DNA of 64,000 bases, taken from NCBI GenBank assembly GCA_000149225.2, contig CM000693.1:1426001-1490000 (forward strand), read 5' to 3'. Below, one piece after another: positions 8,132 through 17,698 of the stretch. Both the position numbers and the translations under genes were made by a program. The stretch comes from Lachancea kluyveri NRRL Y-12651. Its lineage: Eukaryota > Ascomycota > Saccharomycetes > Saccharomycetales > Saccharomycetaceae. The notes below the pieces were generated by a model. The model made no database searches. It had not been told where the DNA came from and saw only the letters and a program-made list of their open reading frames with translations. The number at the start of each line of letters is the position of its first letter. The stretch's first letter is position 1.

Positions 8132-11100
8132 ATGAGGACACCATATAACTGGGAACCAACAGACAAACTGTTGCATGGAAAGATAGTAAAACCATTTCTT
8201 CCACTAAAAAGGCATCCCAAACTATCTTTACAGAACAAACACTTTTCAAATCTATATCCCGGCAATGAAGTGTATGTCTTTGAGCAGACGACTGATGGAA
8301 AGTGGTGTAGAGGCTACCTGTCATGGCAGCCATTGCCAGAAGATTTTGTTGCTTATGCAGGTACTTTTACCGAAAAGTTGCCTGAGCAGAAGTTTCAAGT
8401 GGTTGTATTTCCTAAGGCATTCGCTCATCTCTATTACGAACAAGACATTACCAGTGTTTCCTTCCTGAACATGCCTGAAAAAAAAGACTTTAAGGACTCA
8501 TCTGATAACCCTGATCTGCCCAGTCTCCATCAATTAAATGAAGAGTCGTCCATCTCTGATACTCCCCAGTTCAAACTTCTATCAGATAAGAAAAGAAGAC
8601 CACCTTTTCCTCTCTTCAGGTTACAAAATACCGGATTTTTAAATGAAATCGCACCTATGTTAGGTGTTTTGGTCTCACATATTTATTCCATGTACTCTTT
8701 TGGAGAATTTGAGATAGCTCAAAATTTGACAGAGTTGTATTATGAATTAGATTCTATTCATTTAAAATTACAACTAAAGTTAACTACAGGTAATGAGCGC
8801 AAGAAAGTTTTGAAAGCTGCATGCGCTTTATTGTGCAAGATCTCAAGGTTTATTTCTTCCAAGGGGATGAGAAACAAGTTTGAGCATGTCCATAGCACTG
8901 TGGTGGATCCTTCCGGTTATGAGAGTATCTTGTCTCGTGATATTAACAGTGGTGAGCTATACGACTACGTAGATACTACTCCACAGTTATTGGCCTCTAG
9001 TACAATGCTTTCTGCTTTGACGACCAATTTCCCTGTATCAAACCTATCAGATCTGGAATTGGTTGCTCCAAAAAACACCAAATACGACCCTGTAGAACCC
9101 TCACAGATATTAGTAGACTTCAAGGAGGTCACTAGTGCCCCCTCCCTCGACCCCCAATTTCAAAATCTGTCGGCTTACATGTACTTGAGAACCAACAAGA
9201 GAGTTTTGACAGAACCATTTATCGTGAATATCGACTCGGAAAACATCACTTCCTTAGACCATATATCAGCCGCCCTTTTCAACAACATACCAGCTACTGA
9301 AATTGATCATGGCAGAATATATCTCGCAGTTGTACTTACGGAAACACTCAATGTCAGCTTCAGATCAGTAAGATCTACTCGTGAATTCAAGCCACCGTTC
9401 GTCCCTTTTGAATCTACCACCGAAGGGAGTATCGTCCAGGTTAGAAGAGGTGTGGCCGCCGGTGTTGCTGATGTATCACGTATATTTTCTAGGCATAGAG
9501 GCTCTTTGGCATCGGGTGAGTCGCATCATTTCAAGATAGAACTATTTGCCTCCTACTTTTCAATAAAGCAAAACGAAACTCCACCTCTGTCCTCTAATAC
9601 ATCCAAGTCTCCTGATCTTTCTAAGATCATGGCAACTGCCATGAATCACGGAGCAAATAATGGTTGGGGTGAGCTGATCGATAGAATCATCTCTGACTCC
9701 AACAAGGGTATTGCTGTAAATCCTAGAGCAGAATCTCTATCTGTTACTGTCAAAGAAATTCAGAGTGACTCAAGCTATGCAAAAGTGGCAAATACTGGCA
9801 TGTCTGCCATACAAAATGTTCTTACTTGCTTTTACGACACCTTGTCTCCCTCTACAGATCGGATTTACCTTACTCTAGGAAAAGTTTCTCTCTGCAATAT
9901 GGTACCAGAAGAGACTAATATTAAAAATATAACTATCCAGTTAACTGCGAACAATAGGAAAATTTCTTTCAGAAAGGGCTCCAATGAACTGCAAGAAGAT
10001 AGATGGAGATTTATTTCAGTTAAGCCTAACGAAGCAGTTGGTGAAACTATTAGAATTGACGGTATCTCCAGTATGATGCAGGACGAAACTTTGAGGATTT
10101 CAGCCTATGTTAATGGTTATTTAATGGCCAAATCCAAGTTCTACATTAAGCGGGGTAATCAAATTATCGAATATAAAAAAAGCTCTGTGTTTCAGCTAAT
10201 GTCTACCGTTAACAAGCCGTTACTAGAAGTGGAAATTGGCACTGAATATGTCGGTAGTATTTACAATATGGAAGGTGTTGTACACGATATATTATCCTTA
10301 CTGAGGAAATCTCAATACCAAGATTCTGATTTTGAATCTAAGTGCACTAGACTATTACATGGCTTAAAGTCCGTTGGAACCAAGCAACTAATCAAATATT
10401 TCGATCCTTTGTTGACCAAAATGCTAGAGCTATTCTACGTTGTTAATGTCAGTAACGCTAAAGAATCCTCGGAAGCTTTTAAAGAAGCTGTTTTCACTTC
10501 TCTATTATATTTATTGGATATTGTTGTGGCTCGTGAAGATACCCACAAACATTTGTTCAATGACTTCTACAAAGTGTTCGATAACGATATTTCTAAGCTT
10601 CCAGACATCGGGCCAGCTCTTATTGCCACTGCGGCTTATTACTTTTCCAACTCGCACCTACAATGGAATCACATTGGTAGAGCCCTATGTCGTGTTTCTT
10701 ACTTCCTTTTCAAGTTATCTTTGCTCACCTCTAAGCACAGGCTGGTCGAGTTGGAGGTATCGTGGGATAGTTTCTTTACGGGTGTTTTCAAGTTTTTTGT
10801 TATCAACAATAATTCTGTGATGACAGATCAAGTCCTTATATTAGAGGCATTCGATGTTTGGGTCACCGTGTTGGCAGGCTACTTCAACCCTAAAACGATG
10901 TTAGAATACTCTCTTGGCCTACTACAAGCATGTCATGAAAAGGAACAGAATTCTGGCATGGACAAGAGGGCATTGACCGTCAAAGAAGAAAAATTTATAA
11001 ACGCCAAGCTTCTTTTAATGCGTCGTCTGATGAACCATGAGTTTCTCACAAAATTTTTGTTCACTTCTGGATGTGATGAACCTGAGAGATCCCGCTTTTT

Positions 11101-14032
11101 GTTCAAAGTTATCGAATGGGCAGTCCAACCATTTTTGAAACACAATGGTAAGTATTTGGATTTGACTTCTATTAGATTGGCTAATGGGCTATTGGTGACT
11201 ATCATCAAACACTCTAAGGATGTCTTGTTGCAAAGGAATTTGGTAAGGTTATTGCCTACGATTTGCAGGTTTTTTATCTTGGTGAGAAAACACTGCAAAG
11301 AAAATGACTTATTCAAATTTAGAAGGACATTTACTTCGTTGTTTCCAATTACTTTCCCCTTCCCTGAAATTACAGTAGATTCTATTGTCAACGAAGAAAT
11401 TATTATCGAAGCGTTGATGGAACTGGCCACAATAATTGCTTCTATCACGAAAATAGCAGAGACACGATACAAGGATAATTTGTCTTTTATCTATATTCTT
11501 CAGGAATGTGCAGAAGATGAAATCTTTGATTCTATTTTCTACATTAGCCAGTTTGCAAGAGAGGATTTGTTAAGCATAATTCATACCGTCAAGTTGATAA
11601 TCAAGGGTAAATTTTTCCCATCTAAGAAGTGGTTGGCTTTAAACGCGTTGCTTATTAGAAGCTCTATGACATTACTAGCGCTGTGCAAAGATCTGATAAT
11701 CAAATATAAAGTGCCAGAGGAATGCTCTGGTATTGAGGATTTTGACATAAAGCTGTGGTTTGAGTACTTTAAAACGATTCTGCTGTTGGCAAATCATAGA
11801 ATTTCCAATCCAAATTCCTTGTCGGATATTCCAAGAAAAGCTGTTTATAAAATAAGTGGTGATTTGAGAGAAACTGCAGCTGGTATTGTTGAAGAATGCT
11901 GGGACGCTTTAGGTGAAGACACCACTGGCACTGATACCTGGAAAAGATTTGGTGTTACTAGAGCCGGTGGATACCAAAGTATGCTGTCAAAATATAGTAA
12001 CTCTTTGGTTAGGGAATTTTTGGTTTTTGCCTTTCACAGGCATACAGAGGCTCGCAGAGTTGGTACAAAAATTCTATGGGTTACGGGAATCAACGTATGG
12101 AATCACTATGGAACACTTCAACCGGCAATCAACCTTTGTACGCCTGAGTTTTTCAACGCATATCAAGCAGGAAAGTTTGTTCCCTCTATTCATGAATTAG
12201 AAAGTTTTTCTGAGGGTGTTCTTCTCACAGTGCATGTCAAAAAAACAGACCCTGCTTTCAGTGCTCTTGTTCATTTTGTAAAGGCTTTGCAAGAGTTTTT
12301 ACATGTAATAGCTGAATCTGAAGAAATTCCAAGTGGCGAAGAATTTGATGACGATAGAACTGCTCGTCAAATTACGATTTTTGGTTATCTGATGGAGGCT
12401 AATAGGCCAGAATCGTTCCACAAGTTGGTTAATAACTTGTTCATTTATAATATTAAAAAGAAAGATTACGTGCAAGCTGCTTTAAGTTTAGAGCTATTGG
12501 CAGGTACTTATAAATGGAATCCCAACGACCATTTAGCACCAACCTCTCAACCACCCTTACCAGCTCAGTCTTCATTTGAAAGAAAGGAATATTTATACAA
12601 AGAGGCTGCCAGAAATTTCGCAAAAGGTTTAAAACTAGAAAAGGCACTTTCTACTTACAAAGATCTTGCAAAGGCTTACGATGAAATCAATTACGATTTG
12701 AACGGTTTGGCATTTGTTCATGGCCAAATTTCCAACTTGTACACAGACCTGCAGTCTGTTGACCGTCTTGTCCCAACTTACTTTAAAGTTTCCTTTATTG
12801 GGTTTGGTTTCCCTAATTCCACTAGAGGCAAAGTATTCGTTTACGAAGGTTTACCCTTTGAACACATTACCTCCATCCATAATAGGCTGTTAAAGTTGTA
12901 TCCCGGTTCCACTATCGTTCAAACTCAAGAAAACGCTGATGAGTTGCTCATGCATCCACCTCTGGGTAAATACTTGCACGTTATTGCAGTAGAACCTCAG
13001 TTAGATATATCCGATGAGTTTGTTAGCAACGATAAGAAAAATTTGGCAAACAATAAGATTAGACAGTATATTGAAAATAGGGACCTGAAGACTTTTAGTA
13101 GCTCTAGAGTACTTCCAGGGGCTTCATCTGTTACCGACATGTGGGTGAAGGAGTTCACCTATGAGACGGTATCCACATTTCCGACTTTAATGAATAGAAC
13201 AGAAGTTAAGAAAATATCAGAAAAGGTCTTATCTCCTGTCGAGAACGCCATCAGATCATTACAACTAAAAATCCAGGAGTTAACTGGTCTTGAGAATATG
13301 TGCTACAAGTTAATAAAGGAAAATGGAGAATACTCAGAAATTTTTGGTGAGTTATCTAGAAATATTAGTGGTACCATTGATGCTCCTATTAATGGTGGTG
13401 TTTCTCGGTACAGAGAATTCTTCGAGGCTACCGAAGCCAAAGCAGAATTCAAAGAAAGCGACACTAATTTATTGCAGTCTGCATTCGATGAGTTGGCGGT
13501 TGTTCTAAGTCGTTGTTTGGCACTACATGACGAGCTGTGTCCCGTTGACTTGAGAAAATCGCACAGACTGTTATTGGAATTATTTGAAAAAAACTTTGCT
13601 CAGGAAATTAAAAGCAATGAGATTAACCTAAATGAAAATACCAAGGCCATTCTCACACGTATTAGAACCATACAAAGTTCTCAACAAAGCTTTCAAAAGA
13701 GACAGAGTACCATGCTCCCTCCTAAAAGTTTATTAGTCGACGGTACAAGCTCAGTGCACTCCAGCGATAGCAGCAGCCAGAGTATGAAGGGGTCCATTAG
13801 TGATGCAAGTAAAATAACCAAAGCAAGCTCTCAAAGAGTCGATGCACAAAGGCCTGATCCGCAAAGGTTAGATTCTCAAAGGACAGAGAATAGCTATCCT
13901 GCAAACAAAAGCTCAATGAGTGAACTAAGCAAAATTGCCTCTCGTAGATCAAATACAAGCAATGCCACTTCCGCAAAACCGCCCAAGAAAAGGTCTCTGG
14001 GAGCTTGGAGTATGAGAACAGGATTTTTGTAG
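8132..14032 (+). CDS. DCK1: DOCK-family guanine nucleotide exchange factor
   Basis: This is the yeast relative of human DOCK1/DOCK180, which acts with Lmo1 to activate the Rho5 GTPase in cell-integrity, oxidative-stress and mitophagy responses. The frame is open to 8087, but only from a TTG. The first ATG is 8132, giving M-RTPYNWEPTDKLLHGKIVKPFLPL, which fits the S. cerevisiae start, and 1966 residues (about 1932 there). An SH3-like N-terminal segment (GNEVYVFEQTTDGKWCRGYL) is followed by a C2-like DHR-1 region at roughly 350-560, a long helical middle, and the DHR-2 exchange region at about 1400-1800. A Ser-rich basic tail follows (from about 1850). It is followed by ACP1. Confidence 0.95.
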   Translation: MRTPYNWEPTDKLLHGKIVKPFLPLKRHPKLSLQNKHFSNLYPGNEVYVFEQTTDGKWCRGYLSWQPLPEDFVAYAGTFTEKLPEQKFQVVVFPKAFAHLYYEQDITSVSFLNMPEKKDFKDSSDNPDLPSLHQLNEESSISDTPQFKLLSDKKRRPPFPLFRLQNTGFLNEIAPMLGVLVSHIYSMYSFGEFEIAQNLTELYYELDSIHLKLQLKLTTGNERKKVLKAACALLCKISRFISSKGMRNKFEHVHSTVVDPSGYESILSRDINSGELYDYVDTTPQLLASSTMLSALTTNFPVSNLSDLELVAPKNTKYDPVEPSQILVDFKEVTSAPSLDPQFQNLSAYMYLRTNKRVLTEPFIVNIDSENITSLDHISAALFNNIPATEIDHGRIYLAVVLTETLNVSFRSVRSTREFKPPFVPFESTTEGSIVQVRRGVAAGVADVSRIFSRHRGSLASGESHHFKIELFASYFSIKQNETPPLSSNTSKSPDLSKIMATAMNHGANNGWGELIDRIISDSNKGIAVNPRAESLSVTVKEIQSDSSYAKVANTGMSAIQNVLTCFYDTLSPSTDRIYLTLGKVSLCNMVPEETNIKNITIQLTANNRKISFRKGSNELQEDRWRFISVKPNEAVGETIRIDGISSMMQDETLRISAYVNGYLMAKSKFYIKRGNQIIEYKKSSVFQLMSTVNKPLLEVEIGTEYVGSIYNMEGVVHDILSLLRKSQYQDSDFESKCTRLLHGLKSVGTKQLIKYFDPLLTKMLELFYVVNVSNAKESSEAFKEAVFTSLLYLLDIVVAREDTHKHLFNDFYKVFDNDISKLPDIGPALIATAAYYFSNSHLQWNHIGRALCRVSYFLFKLSLLTSKHRLVELEVSWDSFFTGVFKFFVINNNSVMTDQVLILEAFDVWVTVLAGYFNPKTMLEYSLGLLQACHEKEQNSGMDKRALTVKEEKFINAKLLLMRRLMNHEFLTKFLFTSGCDEPERSRFLFKVIEWAVQPFLKHNGKYLDLTSIRLANGLLVTIIKHSKDVLLQRNLVRLLPTICRFFILVRKHCKENDLFKFRRTFTSLFPITFPFPEITVDSIVNEEIIIEALMELATIIASITKIAETRYKDNLSFIYILQECAEDEIFDSIFYISQFAREDLLSIIHTVKLIIKGKFFPSKKWLALNALLIRSSMTLLALCKDLIIKYKVPEECSGIEDFDIKLWFEYFKTILLLANHRISNPNSLSDIPRKAVYKISGDLRETAAGIVEECWDALGEDTTGTDTWKRFGVTRAGGYQSMLSKYSNSLVREFLVFAFHRHTEARRVGTKILWVTGINVWNHYGTLQPAINLCTPEFFNAYQAGKFVPSIHELESFSEGVLLTVHVKKTDPAFSALVHFVKALQEFLHVIAESEEIPSGEEFDDDRTARQITIFGYLMEANRPESFHKLVNNLFIYNIKKKDYVQAALSLELLAGTYKWNPNDHLAPTSQPPLPAQSSFERKEYLYKEAARNFAKGLKLEKALSTYKDLAKAYDEINYDLNGLAFVHGQISNLYTDLQSVDRLVPTYFKVSFIGFGFPNSTRGKVFVYEGLPFEHITSIHNRLLKLYPGSTIVQTQENADELLMHPPLGKYLHVIAVEPQLDISDEFVSNDKKNLANNKIRQYIENRDLKTFSSSRVLPGASSVTDMWVKEFTYETVSTFPTLMNRTEVKKISEKVLSPVENAIRSLQLKIQELTGLENMCYKLIKENGEYSEIFGELSRNISGTIDAPINGGVSRYREFFEATEAKAEFKESDTNLLQSAFDELAVVLSRCLALHDELCPVDLRKSHRLLLELFEKNFAQEIKSNEINLNENTKAILTRIRTIQSSQQSFQKRQSTMLPPKSLLVDGTSSVHSSDSSSQSMKGSISDASKITKASSQRVDAQRPDPQRLDSQRTENSYPANKSSMSELSKIASRRSNTSNATSAKPPKKRSLGAWSMRTGFL

Positions 14033-14169
14033 TAATACCATCATTATAGTTTAATTTATTTAACGTTCAAAATGATATATATGTATAACTTGTGAAAATT
14101 TTCTCTTTCAATTTCCCGGTTTTTGTCAGACAGATAAAGCTGCTAATACCCTCTTTGTATCCATAAAAT

Positions 14170-14184
14170 CCAATCCAATCCAAT
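14170..14184 (+). promoter_or_regulatory. triple CCAAT run upstream of ACP1
   Basis: Three directly adjacent CCAAT pentamers, followed by CCAAC, lie 29-43 bp upstream of the ACP1 ATG. CCAAT is the core of Hap2/3/4/5 sites that activate respiratory genes. This close to the start the run may instead lie in the 5' leader, so its role is inference. Confidence 0.4.
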
Positions 14185-14212
14185 CCAACCAAAACTATAC
14201 ACGATAAGAAAG

Positions 14213-14584
14213 ATGTTGAGATCTGTTTTCCGCGCCGTTCCAAATGTTTTGAGAGCTTCTTCTGCTAGAGCAACTTTTGCTCCAGTCACTTCTACTTTTG
14301 TGTCTTCCCCAATTAGATTCTATTCTTCTTCTCTGGGCAAGGAAGAAGTCACAACCAGGATCATTGACGTGGTCAAGGCCTTTGACAAAACTACCGCCTC
14401 TGCTGACGTGACAGCAACTACCCAATTCTCCAAGGATTTGGGCTTGGACTCCTTGGACACTGTTGAATTGTTGGTTGCAATCGAAGAAGAATTTGACGTT
14501 GAAATCCCAGACAAGGTCGCAGATGAAATCAAGAGTGTTGGTGAAGCCATTGATTACATCACTTCCAACCCGGAAGCCAACTAA
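14213..14584 (+). CDS. ACP1: mitochondrial acyl carrier protein
   Basis: This is the mitochondrial type II fatty-acid synthesis carrier (octanoate and lipoate supply) and also a cofactor-bearing partner of LYR proteins in iron-sulfur and respiratory assembly. Of 123 residues the first roughly 38 form an Arg/Ser-rich presequence ([20 protein letters not shown]...). The attachment motif [12 protein letters not shown] carries Ser80 for 4'-phosphopantetheine. The acidic helix II-III region ([11 protein letters not shown]) is canonical. Length matches S. cerevisiae (125). Confidence 0.97.
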   Translation: MLRSVFRAVPNVLRASSARATFAPVTSTFVSSPIRFYSSSLGKEEVTTRIIDVVKAFDKTTASADVTATTQFSKDLGLDSLDTVELLVAIEEEFDVEIPDKVADEIKSVGEAIDYITSNPEAN

Positions 14585-15098
14585 GTTGGTTGTGAAGCTC
14601 GAACGCATTCTTCACTTTTTTACGATACTAATGTTTTTATAAGGCAACGCTTCTTTCTTACTACTGTCCTGTATATGTTTCTAACTTCTAAGATATGAGT
14701 CTAAAAATATTCTGAAACTTTAACTTCAATACAGGTTTGTAACTTCGGTCTATAAGTTTTCGATTTTGGTTTTACCATGTTACCTTAATTCCCTCAACAC
14801 GGGATATACTTCGGAGTGACTGAGAGACCCTAGATCGTGCACTCGTTAGGCAATCCCTTGGCACTGGATACAGATCCCGGTATCCGGAAGTTACGAACTC
14901 TTATTAGAATGTAGCTGCCAGTCAGTCTTAACTACAGAATGCCGTTGGGCCAAGAACCAAGTGTGTTGTCATGTAATACGATGCCAGCGTAAAAATTCTT
15001 TTCTCCTTTTAACCATTACATTGATTTCATCACACTCACCAAGCCAGCCAGCTAGCTAGCTAGCCATCACTAAGAGTCGAGAATAAATCCTTATAGCA
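14585..15098. other. intergenic region ACP1-SDS22
   Basis: This 514-bp tandem-gene interval holds a short inverted repeat (GGATAC at 14866-14871, GTATCC at 14880-14885, inside the stretch around TACAGATCCCGGTATCC) and a run of GCTA units at about 15048-15063 just upstream of SDS22. No gene is seen. Confidence 0.5.
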
Positions 15099-16160
15099 AT
15101 GACCAAACCAGAAGATAAGTCGCACCACATTCATTCTGAAGATGAAGAATCTGAAGTGGATCATCAACAAAATGCAGTTTCTCAACAAGGGTTACAAGGT
15201 CAAGTCATCCCTGACGAGCACCCTGAATTTATCAATGCCGATTCTGAATTGACTGAAGATTTACCGGATGATATCGAGGTAATTGACCTGGTACACTTGA
15301 AAATTCAATCTATGGAGGATCTAAACCTCCACAGGTTCCGCCTTTTGAAAGCGTTATTTTTGAGGCAAAATTTAATTGAAAGTATAAGTGAAGTTGATGT
15401 TTTACCTGTTGATACCATGGAAGAGCTAGATTTATATGATAACCGTATCAAGCACATTTCCAAGAACACCAACAAGCTAATCAACCTAAAAAACCTTGAT
15501 CTATCCTTCAACAAGATTAAACACATTAAGAACATCGACCAATTGACAAATTTAGAAAACTTGTATTTTGTGCAGAATAAGATTTCTACCATTGAAAATT
15601 TGAAAACTTTGAAAAAATTGAAAAATTTGGAACTTGGTGGAAATAAAATTCAAGCAATCGATGAACGTTCCCTGGAAGGTTTAGATAGTTTGGAGGAAAT
15701 TTGGCTAGGTAAGAATATGATTCCACGATTGGTAAACTTGCAGTACCTAAAAAACTTGAGGATTCTGTCTATTCAGTCCAATAGATTAAGAAGAATCGAA
15801 GGTTTGGAAGAACTAGCTAACTTGGAAGAGTTGTATTTGTCACACAACTTCATTGAAAAAATTGAAGGACTGGAAAAAAATTCGAAATTGACTATGCTAG
15901 ACATCACCTCCAATAAGATATCTAAAGTTGAAAATCTCAAACACTTGAAACATTTAACAGATTTATGGGCTTCTTTCAACCAAATTGATCAATCTTTTGA
16001 GGATGTCGGTCAAGAACTAAAGGACCTCCCTGAGTTTGAGACTATTTATTTAGAGGGCAACCCAATACAGACAAACAACCAAACAACTTACAGAAGAAAG
16101 TTGGTACTCAACTTGGGACCCACTTTACAGAAAATTGATGCTACTTTTATTCGTGGTTGA
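15099..16160 (+). CDS. SDS22: Sds22, protein phosphatase 1 regulatory subunit
   Basis: Sds22 is a leucine-rich repeat chaperone and regulator of the PP1 catalytic subunit Glc7, acting in nuclear PP1 localisation and mitosis. The 353-residue product has an acidic N-terminus (about 1-60), then a run of about eleven 22-residue SDS22-type repeats of the form LxxLxxLxLxxNxIxxIExL (for example NLKNLDLSFNKIKHIKNIDQ and NLEELYLSHNFIEKIEGLEK). It closes with the LRR-cap segment LPEFETIYLEGNPIQ. Length compares with 338 in S. cerevisiae. It lies in tandem with the genes on both sides. Confidence 0.97.
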   Translation: MTKPEDKSHHIHSEDEESEVDHQQNAVSQQGLQGQVIPDEHPEFINADSELTEDLPDDIEVIDLVHLKIQSMEDLNLHRFRLLKALFLRQNLIESISEVDVLPVDTMEELDLYDNRIKHISKNTNKLINLKNLDLSFNKIKHIKNIDQLTNLENLYFVQNKISTIENLKTLKKLKNLELGGNKIQAIDERSLEGLDSLEEIWLGKNMIPRLVNLQYLKNLRILSIQSNRLRRIEGLEELANLEELYLSHNFIEKIEGLEKNSKLTMLDITSNKISKVENLKHLKHLTDLWASFNQIDQSFEDVGQELKDLPEFETIYLEGNPIQTNNQTTYRRKLVLNLGPTLQKIDATFIRG

Positions 16161-16313
16161 GAAAAGGCTTAAATAATATACAGAGATAATGTACGTAAAA
16201 CATGATAAGAGATGGCTGCATTGAGGGAATCCTGAGAGCCCTCGAATAACTCCTGAGTCAGCCTGTTATTGTAGTCGGAAGGATTGAGGTATTCTGTTTA
16301 ATTGTTGGCTATA

Positions 16314-17642
16314 ATGGCAGTCGAGACCTTGGAACCTAATTTTGTTGGGGGTTTAGCTTGCCAGCGTGACTCTTTCCTCTCGAAGGGATTTAAAACCACT
16401 GTTTTGTCTTGTGAATCTAGCGGTAAGAAAAATGTCTACCAAGTGGAGCTACAAGATACCATTTTGTTTCCCGAGGGAGGTGGTCAGCCGAGTGATACTG
16501 GTGAACTAACTTTAGGTGAAGCTGGTAGAGCGATTCCGGTATCTCAGGTAACCAGAAAGGGCCTGCATGCTATTCATTACGTGAGCGAATTCGTGGAACC
16601 AGGAACCGAGGTATCAGTTAGCGTTGACTGGGAGCAGAGGATGGATTACATGCAACAGCATACTGGTCAGCATCTGGTGAGTGCTATTTTGGAAGGAGAA
16701 TGGGGTTTAAAAACGTTATCATGGTCGATGGGTGGTGTTCCTACGGACAAGAAAAAAACTATTGAGCCTACAGATTTATTCAACTACGTAGAACTGGCCA
16801 GGAAACTAACCGACAATGAGATTGATAGGCTTTCCGCTTTTTGCAACGAATACATCACCAAAATGCCCAAAGAAATCACCGTCTTGGAAAGAACGCCTGA
16901 AACTCACGGCGAAGTCAACACCTCAAAAATTCCTGATGACTACGATTTATCGGCAGGCATCTTAAGAACAATTCATATTGGTGAAATTGACTCAAACCCG
17001 TGCTGTGGTACACACCTGAAGTCTACCACACAACTTGGTTCAATCCTGTTTTCTCCTGCTCAGTCTTCTGTTAGAGGTACTAATTCTAGGTTGTACTTCA
17101 TGTGCGGCTCGAGGGTTGCTAAGTATGGTAAGTTCGCACAAGGTTTACTGAACCGCACCAAGGGAATACTGTCATGTAGCGAAGCCCAGGTTCCGGATAA
17201 GGTTGAAATACAGCGTGACGCTATTCAAAAAACTACCAAGAGAGAACAATATTGGATGAAAGTGGCTGCAAGTTATGAGGCTACTCGACTCTTTAACTCT
17301 GTTAAGGAGAACCAAAAAGGGTTTGTTGCTCAGGATGAATTTGGAGGACTTGACTTTTTGAATCAAGTTTATAAAGGCTTCAACAAAAGTGTTTCCGAAT
17401 CTGGAATCAAAGACTATATTGTCGTTTTATGTGGTAGAGAAAAACAGCCAAATAATGGGGCAGTGATGGTCTTATCCGACTCTGGTGAAACCATTGCGTC
17501 GACCGTCAGTAAACTAACTGAAATTATACCAAAGCTTAGAGGTGGAGGTGGCAAAAAGGGTGGTAAATGGCAAGGCAAGGTTGCTGAGTATGGTAAAAGT
17601 GAGTGGGAATCCTTGACCACGTACCTAGAGGTAGGTCTATAA
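16314..17642 (+). CDS. AlaX-like alanyl-tRNA editing protein (YNL040W-like)
   Basis: The protein is related to the editing domain of alanyl-tRNA synthetase and is predicted to clear mischarged tRNA-Ala. The zinc site is intact: MQQHTGQHLVSA gives the HxxxH pair and SNPCCGTHLKST the C-x3-H pair. FPEGGGQPSDTG is the conserved N-terminal motif, and LRGGGGKKGGKWQGK near the C-terminus resembles the glycine-rich motif of the family. The ATG at 16314 is preferred; the frame is open from a TTG at 16302. It has 442 residues against about 456 for S. cerevisiae YNL040W. In S. cerevisiae this gene is on another chromosome, so its place between SDS22 and MST1 breaks the otherwise conserved order. Confidence 0.93.
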   Translation: MAVETLEPNFVGGLACQRDSFLSKGFKTTVLSCESSGKKNVYQVELQDTILFPEGGGQPSDTGELTLGEAGRAIPVSQVTRKGLHAIHYVSEFVEPGTEVSVSVDWEQRMDYMQQHTGQHLVSAILEGEWGLKTLSWSMGGVPTDKKKTIEPTDLFNYVELARKLTDNEIDRLSAFCNEYITKMPKEITVLERTPETHGEVNTSKIPDDYDLSAGILRTIHIGEIDSNPCCGTHLKSTTQLGSILFSPAQSSVRGTNSRLYFMCGSRVAKYGKFAQGLLNRTKGILSCSEAQVPDKVEIQRDAIQKTTKREQYWMKVAASYEATRLFNSVKENQKGFVAQDEFGGLDFLNQVYKGFNKSVSESGIKDYIVVLCGREKQPNNGAVMVLSDSGETIASTVSKLTEIIPKLRGGGGKKGGKWQGKVAEYGKSEWESLTTYLEVGL

Positions 17643-17698
17643 CTGACCCTTCATGTTTCGTTCAAAGATTATATTTATATTTGTAATTACTATTATTT

